Assembly (NCBI GenBank): GCA_028532985.1
Contig: JANCIK010000012.1
Location: 1,984,001-2,048,000, forward strand
Length of the DNA: 64,000 nt
Origin: Stropharia rugosoannulata
Lineage: Eukaryota; Basidiomycota; Agaricomycetes; Agaricales; Strophariaceae
Reading direction: 5' to 3'
Position numbers and translations under genes: made by a program. The notes under the pieces were generated by a model. The model saw only the letters and a program-made list of their open reading frames with translations, was not told the origin of the DNA and searched no databases. Shown one piece after another: positions 50,370 to 62,383 of the stretch; position 1 is the stretch's first letter, and the number at the start of each line of letters is the position of its first letter.

Positions 50370-51562
50370 TCAATTATAAATGAAACTCACTCACATGGTT
50401 ATCCGAAGGTAACCGTTGTAAATTACAAATCTCAAATATACCCGGTTTCATGATCTTCCCAAGAACTACTACATAGTGCAGATGTATTGTATGTAAAATA
50501 TATTACGCAGGCTCCTTCAGTTGCGACGCGAGATGCCGTAACGACTAACGAGATCTGACTACATAGGCCAAAGTTGACCGTGTGTGTGGGTTACTGTTCA
50601 ACAGCATCTGAAGAAGGTTTAAGCTTTGATTAGCCACTGAACGATATGAAACCGTAATGACCAAATCGTTGGAACCTTCACCAGTCTTTACCCTACTGAG
50701 CTGATATATTGTATATGTAGAGTATGCATGTAGCTTTATAAGTCAGAGATAGTGGAGGGAGTATATTGTAGATTACTTACTAGCCTGCTTTTCACAATCG
50801 CAAGGCTGTCCATCTCAGAAATGATGTGCTCTCTGAGCTGTCAGTAGATTTTCTTGTATACAGATATCTTGCGATTAAAATCCCTTCTCAAAATGTTCTC
50901 AAGGTATGTTGTGATTGTTGGCGTAATTTAAGATATCCGCGGGGAGATTTCCCCGCTGTTGGTCATCATAAACTATTCAATAACCAGTGTCTGGAGGCGT
51001 TATGACGCCTTTCATGTATGAATAAAAATTCTGCATAACTGGTTTCTATAGGCAACTCAAGCTGGGCAGTGCTTCCAAAATCTCACGTCGGCTATAAAAC
51101 TACGGTGTAACTCTTCTTGCGTTCACTAGTGCTACTCAGAAACACTCCACAAATTTTGATTTTGTATTATGTCATATTTTAGGTAGTAACGGTTTGAAAC
51201 AGCTAAAATCACAGCAACACTGTCGTACTGTTAGTCTCTCAACAGCGTATATTGATCAAATAGTATGTCTGGAATGCGCAGTTTTAATGAAGACCTGGTG
51301 ATAATAGAAAAATTGCAAGGACTCGGACTCTCGTCTCGAGTAAACATTTCCCAGAGTAGTTTAGACAATGACTCAAACGAAAACATGGAGCACGAAGGCC
51401 GTTCCACCAGTGTTCGCAACGTTCAACGTTTAATAATAGAGCAAGGTCATTATTGGCCGAGGACTGAGCAAGAATATAAAAGGTCGTTGGTAGAATATAT
51501 CCTCTCAGCAGTCCATTGCATTTCCTAAGAATCAACCAGTCAGAAAATTCTCAGCTATACAA
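50370..51562. other. Intergenic, no gene supported
   Basis: AT-rich spacer. An 87-codon frame at 51265-51528 is not recognised and overlaps an opposing frame of similar length. No repeats noted. Confidence 0.5.
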
Positions 51563-52734
51563 ATGTCTGTCCACTCTCTCATTGTTTTTGTTGCCTTATC
51601 CATCGGTGCTGGTGTCCAAGCCTCTCCCTACAACTAGTCAGTTTATATGTTTTTTTTTCGTTGGCGTGGAAACATACTGATCGTTCGAATAGTGGTGCTG
51701 CACCGTCTGCCTCGACAGGTGCTGTGGATATCGCATCAACTGTATCAGTAGGGGCCTCCACTTCTACATTCTCTGTAGGAAGCGCGTCAACTGCAACCGG
51801 TGGGTTACCCGCCACGAGTAGCGCTGTTACCGAGTCTAGTGTCCCCACCACCAGCGCTGTTACCGAATCTAGTCTCCCCACGACTAGCGCTGCGACTGAA
51901 TCAGGATTCCCCGCCACGAGCAGCGCGATTACAGAATCAGGATTCCCCGCTACTACATTTGCATCCACGGCGTCAGGATTACCTGCAACCACGGTCGCCT
52001 CAACAGAATCAGGATTACCCGCTACGACATTCGCGAGCTCAGGATTTCCTGCGACTACTATTGCTTCTACTGATGTAGGAGCGCCTACCGGCACTGTCGC
52101 TTCAACGGAGTCCGGGTTCCCAGCCACTACGATTGCTGGGTCTGGGCTACCTGTCACAAGCGTTGCCGCAAGCAGTGTGCTGGGAGCACCCTACACCGTG
52201 ACCACGACGGTCTACGTGGGGTGCAGCGCCCCAACTGAGACTGCATCTTTTGCTTCCACATTCTCGGTGTTCCCGACCGCCTCCACAGGGTTCCCGGATT
52301 CAGCTCCACCGACCGTATTGCCAACAAGCGTGGTGTTTTCTAGCTCGGAAGCCCCAACTGCTTCAGCGTCCACGGCGTTCACCAGCGTATTTTTCAGTTC
52401 GGAAGCTCCTACTGGTTCGGCGGCCACGTTCACCAGCGTTGCGGCAACATCAGTAGTCTCCGGGTCCTTTGAACGCCCCCAGCCAACTGGGTCAGTCGGA
52501 TTAGGCCATCCCCACCGTTCTGGATCGGCTGGATTCCCTCACTCTCAGCCCACAGCATCATTCGGTTTCTCATCCTCGGTATTCGCATCCACATTTACCA
52601 GCTTCGCCGAGTCTTCTGTGGCCCCCACTGCATCCTCAGGATTTTTTGAGCCGTCGGGGTCTGTAGCCGAATCCGCCGCCCCCACTGCGTCCTCAGGATT
52701 CAACGGGTACTACGTTCGCGAAATTGCATTGTAA
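51563..52734 (+). CDS. Secreted Ser/Thr-rich low-complexity protein
   Basis: Two exons, 51563-51636 and 51693-52734, give 371 aa. Exon 1 encodes a clear signal peptide (SLIVFVALSIGAGVQAS). The mature protein is dominated by Ser, Thr, Ala and Pro. A 12-residue repeat (ESGFPATTxAST-like, about residues 90-175) is followed by a YTVTTTVYVGC segment common in fungal wall proteins, then looser SSEAPTxS repeats. Such proteins are usually heavily O-mannosylated and sit in or outside the wall. No catalytic domain is visible. The C-terminus lacks the hydrophobic tail expected for a GPI anchor, so it is probably released or wall-bound by other means. Confidence 0.8.
51898..52137 (+). repeat. 36-bp coding minisatellite
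   Basis: About seven tandem units of 36 bp (some 30 or 33 bp), each starting GAATCAGGATTxCCxGC or a variant. The unit length keeps the reading frame, so copy-number change would lengthen or shorten the protein without breaking it. Confidence 0.85.
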
Positions 52735-54294
52735 TTCGTGATTACATAGGGCACTATAGCAGGACTCTGATTTTTGATACGTCTACTAGTATTTACTTTG
52801 GTTGACAATTGTTCGAAGGATTTACTCTGCAGTAATCCATTTACTCTGACTTGCCTAGTATGACTGTACCCTTCTGTCGTTTCTAATAATTTTGTCGTTT
52901 ACAACCTCAGGGGTTTCTCAGAGGACTCTACTAGCATGCTTATATGTACGGAAAGATGGGAGACAGGAGTATGGTCTTGGATGATACTTTGTACCGTTTT
53001 CACCGCTGCAAATGGACTGAATATCCTGTTGTTGGCACAACGCACTACAAACCCAATCACTACCAAACACAACAAATGTGCTAGGTTCGGAGCAAGCCGC
53101 CGGCTTCTCGGGCCTCGGCGCAATCACAAGTAAACACCGGCCTGGCAGCGGCGGCATGTGCTGAACCTACTACTTATGCACGCTCGGCAAAAGTACATGC
53201 AGCGACAGCCGTTCTGCAAGCACGTAAGTACAAGTAAGCAACGGCTTGGCATTCAAGGCGCCGTTGTCAGGCCGTTTAATTTATCTGCGCATGCTTGCGT
53301 TCTGCCATGCCTAACTCAGCTGCCGAAGAGGCGAAACATAATTGACGGTGAACAGCAGTTAACAAAAGTTAGTTGAAAGTTACTAGCATCAAAGAGTTGT
53401 CAAAAGAGCAAACCCTCGGTCAACCCCCCGGTGTGAACATCCCTAAATGGGGTAAGTAAAACGGTCACGTGTGCTGTGAAAGGTATTGCCTGGGTTCGTC
53501 ACCATTCTTATTTCTTTTATGCCTAGTTTTCTTTTCCTTGTTCTCCACCCCCCAGTTGCTTCGTAACCTGTTCCACCTCCCGCATACTGTCTTTGCGTTG
53601 CGGCTGCATCACTCTGAATCTGGAGGGATGTGCGCAGAACCAGGACTTTCGCGACGTTGGGACCAACACTAGTGGCGCCGACTGAACCGATTCTGCGTTC
53701 TCCCTCTGCATTACCTGGACTTAGAGTCGCCTCTTTGGCAGTCACCTGAACTTGAACCTCATTTTTTCTTCCCTCTTAATGACGACAAGCGGGCGGCGAC
53801 ATCTGTTGCCGAGAGAGAAGGTCGTTTGCGCTTCGAGTTTATCTATTGCTCTAGTGCCACGCGTCTTCGATCTCGGTGCCGTTTGCACACCTCCCTGCAA
53901 GTCTTCTTTCTAGTTGCTAGAGGCCATGTAGATGTATTTCTGGACAAGAAATTCTTCCTGGCGGCCTACGGGACATGAAAGGACATGAGCTAGATATGCT
54001 CCACCAGAGTTATGCATATTTCCAGGCTCTGACCATCGTGCTCACCGGCTCCGAGCATACATCCCTCTCTCCGAGACTCGAAAACGCGTTGAATACGGTA
54101 CATCCGATTCCAAATGTCTTTGAGCCTGGCATTGTGAGGCTTCGGTCAAACACAAAAGCGCATTGTTCAAAATGCTCCACCAGGGAGCCAGTCTGCCGAA
54201 CCAGATACAAGATCTCGTAGTGGGCCCTTCATGCATCAATGATAGAACTAGGAGATCGCTCTCCGTGGGCTCATTGACGCAAGTAGAGGATATC
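52735..54294. other. Intergenic, no gene supported
   Basis: 1.5 kb between convergent genes. Open frames are under about 100 codons and overlap on opposite strands. C/T-rich sequence runs across 53510-53600. Nothing recognised. Confidence 0.5.
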
Positions 54295-55748
54295 TTAAGG
54301 TGATCCATCAGTCTCCTCCCTTGTCTGCCTCGGGCGCCAAAACATCCACACCTCAAATAAGTCCTTATTGTATTGTGTTCCATCAGTTCCTGTTCACGGT
54401 CAAGAAAATCGTGTCGAACTTACCCTTGTGGTTCCAAATGCGATGGCACCGATGCAAGGCACTGCAAGAACGAGGCTTTAGCGGGGCCAGTTCTCTGGCT
54501 CAAACCATTGACCTACAAGTTCCTTGAATTATCTCGACCTTCGAGTTGTCGAGCGGGACGATTGAGGGCATGTACTGAAGAAACGAGAGTCTATATCATC
54601 GCAAAGTTAAACATTTGCGTTCAGCGTCAAAGGAGAAAGACGAACATTAAAATGACAAGTGCCCAGATGCTGAATATGCCCATGCGGATGATCAGACTCT
54701 GCGATATCGGACGGATGCCTAGCGTCTTGTGGAGTAGAACTAATATGAAAACTGCGATAACTGAGGTAAGACGGGGCGTAGGTGTTGTGGCACGGCTCAC
54801 CTTCGCACGTGTAGATTAACAGCATCCCAATGATTGTAATCCCGGCGGACAACATACTCCTTTTGCCGGGTAAGCTTTACTTGTGAGATGCCAGCCCGGG
54901 TAAGACTCACAAGAGTGGATTAACAATGTGGCAGTACATCCTTGAAGGGTCCTTCTGAACAGTATCGGGATTGGCCAAGCCTATCTGATTACGAGGCGTA
55001 ATAAGTTGATAAGTTGTTTTCACAGAGTATGGGCTACGTACTATCAAGGATATAAGAAGGACAAGAACAGACACAGAAATAGGTATGATGTAGAACTAGT
55101 TCAATATGTATGAGGTGAATATCATCTTCTCCATTATTGTGCGTGGCCTACCAAATTATTCAACCCCTTTCTGTTGACAAGCTGCTTAAGCTTGGGCGAC
55201 TGGGTCAAGTAACAGTATGTCTAGTATTAATACGATAAATAACGTCGTCTGTTATCCTGCCTTTCAACCACACTTGTCTTACCTGAAACAGGAATGATGC
55301 CACACTGATGGCGCAGCTTGCATATAGCATAAGGTTAATTTGAAGCTCGTGTTACCAGGAGATGACGATGCTGGGCTACTCACAATACGGGAGATGCGTA
55401 GATGAACATAGCTTGGATCAGGCAGACGGATGGTGTGGGCGGGCTGTCGTCTTGAGCTCCGACCAGCATCAGATTACTGAAACTGTATATGACCCATGCC
55501 GCTACGCTCACAACCCACATTGGTTTTCTTTGGACTCGCCGAGACAGCACAGCTGTTATAAAAATGAGAGACAGAAATGTCCAGCCAATGCTGAAAAGAA
55601 CATCATAAATAATTATGAAGTGTTTGTTCTTTGTCGTCCCCACAATGTCGTCGGGCTCAGGCGCTGATACTCCTCGGGTTATCACAAACTTAGTGATAAC
55701 TTGCTGACTATTTTTATGCTTCTTACCTCTACGAATTAGATGGAACAT
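54295..55748 (-). CDS. Seven-transmembrane receptor-like protein, gene A
   Basis: The first exons are clear: 55727-55748, 55384-55672 and 55283-55316. Later exons are only partly resolved, down to a stop at 54295-54297. Hydrophobic helices include IIIYDVLFSIGWTFLSLIF, WVVSVAAWVIYSFSNLMLVG and MLSAGITIIGMLLIY. Family landmarks are CLIQAMFIYASPV, DPSRMYCHI, IRMGIFSIWALVILMFVF, PCIGAIAFGTTR and, at the end, DLFEVWMFWRPRQ. This order matches a fungal GPCR-like family expanded in Agaricomycetes. It is paralogous to the gene at 62384-63918. A sensing role at the plasma membrane is inferred. One internal junction (near 54625) is unresolved, so a pseudogene cannot be excluded. The start at 55748 is tentative. 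Confidence 0.7.
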
Positions 55749-57063
55749 CTCAATTGCGGAGATAACCCAGAGAACTTGAGGTTTTGGGGATTGACCGGGA
55801 ATTCGACGAAGGACAGACGCAGAAGCTAGCTTCCGCAGAATCAACCTACCAGCGGGTCGGGAAATGTGAGTTCAAGAATTCAGGAGATGAAGTGACTGTC
55901 AATGATCAACGGTGCTTGAAGTGGCCGCCTTTATCGAATCACTCCGCAATAAATTAAAGCACGGGTATTGCCTTGCGGTGCTGATGTTGCCTACCATATA
56001 TAGAAATGAACTAGGTCGAAAGATATGTATCCAATGTGTGTATTTTCATCATAGAACTGCTTAGTTACTGATCAGGGCGTAGACATTGGGCGGGGTTCAA
56101 GGGCACAATACGTAATTTTTTCGCTCGGAAGCTGTTTCACGAACAGGCTGATCAGATGATCATGTTCTGTTCTGTTCTCAAGTACAGCCTATGGAATTCT
56201 TTCTGGCTGTGGCGTTTAATATACTTCCATGATAAATCTTCGGGGCATCTGCCATAGTCCGCGCTATTCTAAATTCGCTATGTGGTTTGTTTTCTCGAGT
56301 CTCGACGATATGAACTAACAGCGCCTAAACTCAGATGACGTCGCGTATTCATGTATCACTACATGCGCTTGATTCCGTTCAGCTTTAATAACTATGTCGG
56401 ATAAGTCAACTGCGAAAGATTTCAGCCGGAGCCTTGCTTATTTGCTTCGAAAGTCGTTTCTATAGCCGGACTATAACTACGTTCATGTTTTAACTCGCCA
56501 TGGGTAAAACTGCTGCAGAAGTCAATATCTACTTATAACGAACGAAACATGAAAACTCTCTGAAAAAGTCACTTCCGCTGATATGGGTCGTGAGCAATAC
56601 CGCACCGGGCTATCAAATAGCCCACTCTGGTAGAACAACAGTATAAAAATGATGTGTTGGATGGAGTTGGGGCATATATGTAAGAAACTTGGAAGTAGTG
56701 ACAAGAAGGTATGCACTTTTAAATCTTTGTCATTCTTGAAACTCGCTTGACATGCTGATCCTCTGGCTACCAAATCCGAAAGGCCCATGAGGCAGTTTGA
56801 ACTGCTCCCTCGGCAACGTGGCGACCTTGTTTTGGATAGATCTACGAGCAATCTGCAAGCAGTAACGTCCGAGTGATATTGGTTCAAGTCAGCCTGCAGT
56901 ACGGCTCTGAGAGATATTCCAGAGATACTTCATGCAGGTCATAAGTTGGGCGAAATCGTAAGGAGGTCGAAGGCCAAGGACCGAGGTCACGTGGATTTGG
57001 TAACGGTAAAAGAGTCATTGAACTGCCCTTCAACCGTTCGATTTCTTTCTTTCGTATACTTGA
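55749..57063. other. Intergenic, no gene supported
   Basis: AT-rich divergent upstream region shared by receptor-like gene A and the DnaJ gene. Short frames only. Exact 5' ends of both genes are uncertain within it. Confidence 0.5.
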
Positions 57064-58792
57064 ATGAATACTATATTGCCCTCGCGGTCGTACGCTCCAC
57101 ATATCGGAACGACATGCTCGAAGTGTAATATCGCTTTGGAATTTGCCGTCCTCAACCCCCAGCCACGGCCAGGGACACTTCTCCAAATACGCTGCTTTCA
57201 ATGCCAGAATATCATCTCGCATGCCTTTTATCCCGGCCAGGTCCCTACATCGGCTGCATCGCAGAGCTCGTCTTCACGGCAAGCAGCGTCTACTAGCTCT
57301 CCACATGTGACGGGTGGTACACAACAGCAACAGCAACGCAAGGGACGCAAAATTGGCACACAGGAAAGGCCACTCGAGACAGGGTACTACGACATCCTTG
57401 GTGTACCTGTCAATGCCACGACAGACGAAATAAAGAAGGCATATCGTGCGTCAGAAACTCTGCCACATAGACTCATAATTAATTCTTCCTACTTCACCCT
57501 GCAGGTCGCGCCGCCATCAAGCATCATCCAGACAAAAACCCTGATGACCCGCACGCAGAAGAACGTTTCAAGGAAATTGCTATTGCATACCAAACTTTAT
57601 CCGACGATGCTCTACGCCGAAAGTATAACGAGTACGGACCGAAAGAGAGTGCCCCGGAAGGCGGGTATGTCGATCCAGAGGAGGTGTTCGGCGCAATGTT
57701 TGGCGGGGAGCGCTTCGTACCAATCATTGGCCATATCAGCTTGGCTAGGGACATGAAGACCGCTTTGCAGGAGGCCGATGAGGCGGATGGTGATGAAACT
57801 GATGTACCCGATAAACCACGCCTCAAGGACGCTAAAGGCAGGGAAATTTTATCACCGGAGGAGAAGGCCAGGAAGGAAGAAAAGGAGAGGATAAAAGCAG
57901 AGAAGGAGAGACAGAAATCGGCGGAGAAGGCGGCCGCGAGGCAAGAGCGAGTGAACAAACTGGTGGAAAATATGGAACGGAAGCTCAGCATCTTCACCGA
58001 GTCTGCGACAGGCCCCGACGATCCCGACGTTTCTGCTAGCTGGCGGACAATTTGCCAGCTGGAAGCGAAGTATGTGTACCTGAATTTAATGCTACGGGCA
58101 TTTCATACTAACTTCGCACTAGTGAACTTAAACGGGAGTCGTATGGAGTAGAGTTACTCCAAACTATCGGATTTGTCTACGTCTCCAAAGCGAAGCATCA
58201 TCTTGCAACAAATCAGACTTTCCTCGGGGTTGGTGGATGGCTGCATAACGTACAGGGCAAATATCACGTCTTTAGCGAAACGTACGGTTTTTTCTATCCT
58301 CCATGCGTCATTATTCATCAATTCTTTCTAGGGTCTCGACTCTTCGTGCTGCTATTGAGCTTAAATCTGTCTTCGATCAGATTCAAGCCGCAGAGAAGGC
58401 CGGGAACCTCAGTCCCGAGGAGAAGAAACGTCTCGAAGAGCAAGCAGCAGAGAAAGGTATTCAGGCACTGTTCAAGGTATTTATATCTCTTTCTACAATA
58501 ATTTCTCCGCTTTAATCATGTTGCGTAGGGAACTAAGCTCGAGGTTGAATCAATCCTTCGGGAAACCTGCGAGCGTGTGCTCACGGACCCAAATATTAGC
58601 CGCGAGAAGGCTCAACTACGAGCGGTGGCACTTCAAATGCTGGGAGAAGCTTTTATGAACGTGAAGAAGGACCCTGAATGGGACGGACGGGACGATTCCG
58701 ACTATGTCAAGATCGAGACGAAAAGTAGCCGCAACAGAGACTCACAGAAACACGGTTCCCAGGATGGGAAAGCTTACACAGGTGGACAATGA
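57064..58792 (+). CDS. DnaJ-X domain co-chaperone (Caj1/Djp1-like)
   Basis: Five exons: 57064-57445, 57505-58069, 58123-58281, 58332-58476 and 58529-58792. Total 1515 nt, 504 aa. An N-terminal extension carries two Cys pairs, CSKC and CFQC, spaced like a zinc ribbon. The J domain follows: YYDILGVP, then KKAYRRAAIKHHPDKNPDD with the HPD motif, then KYNEYGP. A charged Lys/Glu coiled-coil region (EEKARKEEKERIKAEKE) leads into the DnaJ-X domain (YGVELLQTIGFVYVSKAKHH, FLGVGGW). The J domain stimulates Hsp70. Yeast Djp1 aids peroxisomal and mitochondrial import; which role applies here is not known. The chosen ATG is the first that includes the Cys pairs; an upstream exon is possible. Confidence 0.92.
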
Positions 58793-59987
58793 TATACCCG
58801 CTTGCATACTATATTACCCCGTACATAGTTAGTCTCTTCATTGCTGCTTTTTCTGCCGTCGACTTCTTTGCATCACTTACTCTAACCTACCATCCATTTG
58901 GAGCATAATTTCGGGCACTTGTATACTCTTCCGCCAAATAGGCTATGTCATGTTATTATATCCCTTCGAAAAACACTGATCCAGAGGGGGTTGTGCTGCA
59001 GGCTACTCTGTGACGCCACACTAATTAAAGTATTAGGTTATATAACCCACGAAGACCATTGTACAGTGGGCGAATGACAAGTGTGGATCTTTTCTGATTC
59101 TGATATGTTAGGAATCAGCTCCTGGGCTCAGCTGGACGGATATAACTATCATTGCCCATGTACCATACTGCCGGCCGCCGACGCCAATGAAGTGTCACGA
59201 ACCACATTGGCAGGTCCAGTTCGAATAACCGGTGTCGGAAAAGTCGTTTACATGATTTATTCCAGGAAAATCAGGTATCCAGAAAAACACAATGCTTTTT
59301 TGTTCAGAAAGAACAAAGGGTTTCTGACATGTAGCCTCACACGACTAATGCAAGCAGCTACAGCCCATTCTTCCTACCAAGTTTGTAGTGCAGTGGTAAA
59401 TGTATTTCTGCGCTATTGTAGAATCGCTTATTAAGGGATGGAATGTTGAAACTATTATCATGTGTACCCATATCTAGACTCCTCCCTTGGAGACCTCATC
59501 AGAATAATACAGATCTTGAGTATCAGATACTATGCAATTCAGGTATGGTTACTATATGCTACGTTCTACATGCTATATCAGAATCGTCTGCCTTGCAACT
59601 GCCTTGAAGCTTGAGCTTGTATAATGAATGTTCGGATCATGGATCGCTCCATCAGGCCTCAGGGAATCACATCAAACTGGGCGTGTTGATGCTGTGCCAA
59701 TGTGCCTCTGCATTGTGTGCAGCACGTCGAGTGACAGCAAAGTGACAGCAGTATCTAGTGCATGCATAGAAGACATACAATAAATAGCAAATTCCCTTTG
59801 AAGATGAATCGGGCTCCCGCAATTAATAGGTGTTCGGCTGTGCATACTTGTGAGAAATGTCAGAGTTCTGTGATTAGAACCGTGCCGACCGGCAGAAAGA
59901 AGGTCGTCTTGCCGTCTAAATAAGAGGATGTCCGACCCATTGACGGCCTGACCTCATTACACCCACGTTTTCCATAATCTGTATTTC
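58793..59987. other. Intergenic, no gene supported
   Basis: A 117-codon frame at 59081 shows no known motif. AT-rich, no repeats noted. Confidence 0.5.
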
Positions 59988-61748
59988 ATGAGCATTTCAT
60001 TCTTTATTCCAGCAGCAATATCACTAGGACTACTTTGGATGATGCCTATCCTTTCAGCCAAGGGCGCATTTGCTCGTTATACTTTCGCATCAAAGCCATC
60101 TTTACTTCCGGTCAGAAAGAGGGAAGACGGAGATGAGGTTGAATATGTCTCTCTAAGAACTCTACTCGGTACGAAGTGCCCCAGCCTCTTTTTAAGATAC
60201 ACACCGTTGTGGTGGTTACCAAAGTAAGCCTTAATCTTTACCTAGAAATGCTGTCCTTCCTCATACATAGCACATGGGTCTCAGTGGACACCTGCAGACG
60301 TTGTACTGTGTCATGGCAGATTTCGCTTCCGAAGATCAGGTTTGGTATAAAAGGTAACCGTCATTTGCATTTGTCTGTGCACAATTAATGCTTTACAGGA
60401 CGTATCTCAGACTCGCTGACGGTGGGACTATGTGGGCGATCTTAGTAGCGGGCATAGCACAATCATGCTGATATTTTCTACGTTCCCAGTGGCTTGGACT
60501 TTACACCGACAGAGGGCGACTTAGTTGAGCCAAATGCACCGATTATTGTTGTACAGCATGGCCTCAGCGGTGGTAAGCAAGTCAGTCAGTCGGTAATAAA
60601 ACTTATATTCATATATTACAGGCTCGTATGAGCCTTATATTCGAGCCATCTTAAAACAGGCATGCACTCCTACTTCGAAAGGTGGCTTAGGCTACCGGGC
60701 GGTTGTTATAAACTTTCGCGGCTGTGAGTGAAAGAATGGCATACAAATCGATTACAATAACCATGTAATTTAGGCGCCGCAGTACCACTGACATCCCCAT
60801 TATTCTATTCTGCCGGCGGAACAGACGATACTCGGCAAGCATTAATGTACATAGCCCATCTATACCCAGATGCTCCACTACTGGGCCTTGGATTTTCATT
60901 GGGGGCAAATATTCTTACAAAATATCTGGCAGAAGAAGGAGGTAGAAGTCGTCTGCAGTCTGCATGCGTGCTTGCATGTGTAAGCATATATTTTTATAAA
61001 GCACTATATTATATTGAATACAATCATCAAATAGCCTTGGGATATGAAACGCAATGGAGACAGGTATTTGCTTTGTTTTATTTTACGTCGGGTTACTCAT
61101 TACAAAGTTGACAGTCTCGATGGTTATTTTCTTGGACGCAATCTTTGGTCCAGAGGCATGGGTACAAACATGCAAAACCTGATTAAAAGACACACAGCGG
61201 CTTTGCTGATCGACCCCACATCAGCAGTAGCCAAAGCAACAAGAGATGCCCTAGACCTACGATATCCAAGACTTAATATCTTCGACAACACCTTTACTAG
61301 GATAACGGGTGGAACATCCCTACCGTTTCCATTCAAAGACGCAGCGGAGTATTATATCTGGGCAGCGACTCACAACGATCTGACGCATATCAAGGTCCCA
61401 TTTTTGGCCATAAACTCTGCAGACGATCCTGTCGTTAAGCATGTACCGACAGATTGCGCAGACAATGGATTAGTAGTCCTAGGTCTCACGGAGCACGGCG
61501 GACATCTTGGATGGTTCCAATCACCGAAATCTTCCGATCGCTGGACTACGAAACCTGTACTAGAATGGCTTAAGTTGATGGGCAAGGACTTTGTGTGGAG
61601 CCCACGTCCAAGCGGGGCATCAATAGATATATCAGAAGACGGTTTCCTGAGAGATCAAGAGAATCCGTCCTTGGGATGCAAGGTACTACCAGGTGGTGAT
61701 TTAATCAATGGGAACGCCGGAGATCAGAAAACATTCCAGGGACTGTAG
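59988..61748 (+). CDS. Alpha/beta hydrolase, EMB8/YheT (ABHD1/3) family
   Basis: Eight exons: 59988-60223, 60285-60353, 60399-60431, 60490-60572, 60622-60723, 60774-60979, 61035-61063 and 61115-61748. Total 1392 nt, 463 aa. An N-terminal hydrophobic helix (FFIPAAISLGLLWMMPIL) could anchor it in a membrane. Family landmarks in order are WWLPNGHLQT, VVQHGLSGGSYEPYIR, NFRGCA, the nucleophile elbow GLGFSLGAN, INSADDPVV (candidate Asp) and EHGGHLGW (catalytic His). The family includes the yeast acyl-CoA:ethanol acyltransferases Eht1/Eeb1 and phospholipase-like ABHD3. Either ester synthesis or hydrolysis is possible. Intron 7 (61064-61114) must use the second AG, since the first would bring in a stop. 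Confidence 0.92.
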
Positions 61749-62383
61749 ATTTTGGACTGCATTACATTTCGTGGACAACATTTTTTTGTAAGCTATATTT
61801 ATTTAGATCTTTCGTTGTGTAACTCTGCAGGAAGTGTTCCTTATGTAGAGTAGAGTGTTGCGTTTGTAAGCTGTCTTGAAAGTTGAAGCTGTCGATTTTA
61901 TGTCAATTTCATGTAGTGCATGTCAAATACAAATACATGATTTAGAATATGTATTGATTATGAATCACCTTGGGCATCCAAAATACTACAGGGAAACTGG
62001 ATTTTTGAGTGCACGAGCCCGAACCAAGTGGCAGATACTTGCAGGTGGGAAAGTGGAGGTTGGAATTTTCCGACAGCTTCCACTACCCCACCATTTTGGT
62101 CGTGACTGGTGACTCGGACTCATCTTGTCTCTAATAGGATACAGTTGACATAAGACTTGAAAATATATTCAACGACCGCAGGCCCGGGGCCATAGAGCTC
62201 GTTAATACCAACATATTATTTGTCATATCATGAAAAATATAGGTCGAATAATCCCTGTATACTGGTGGAAGATATACATTCAGAGTGATCCCCCTACAGA
62301 GAGAATAATATACATAACTATACTAGATATAGTCAATAATTGTTTTAAAATGTAGCACAAATGCAGTAATACATAGTCAAAGG
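61749..62383. other. Intergenic between convergent genes
   Basis: AT-rich 3' flanks of the hydrolase and of receptor-like gene B. No gene or repeat seen. Confidence 0.6.
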
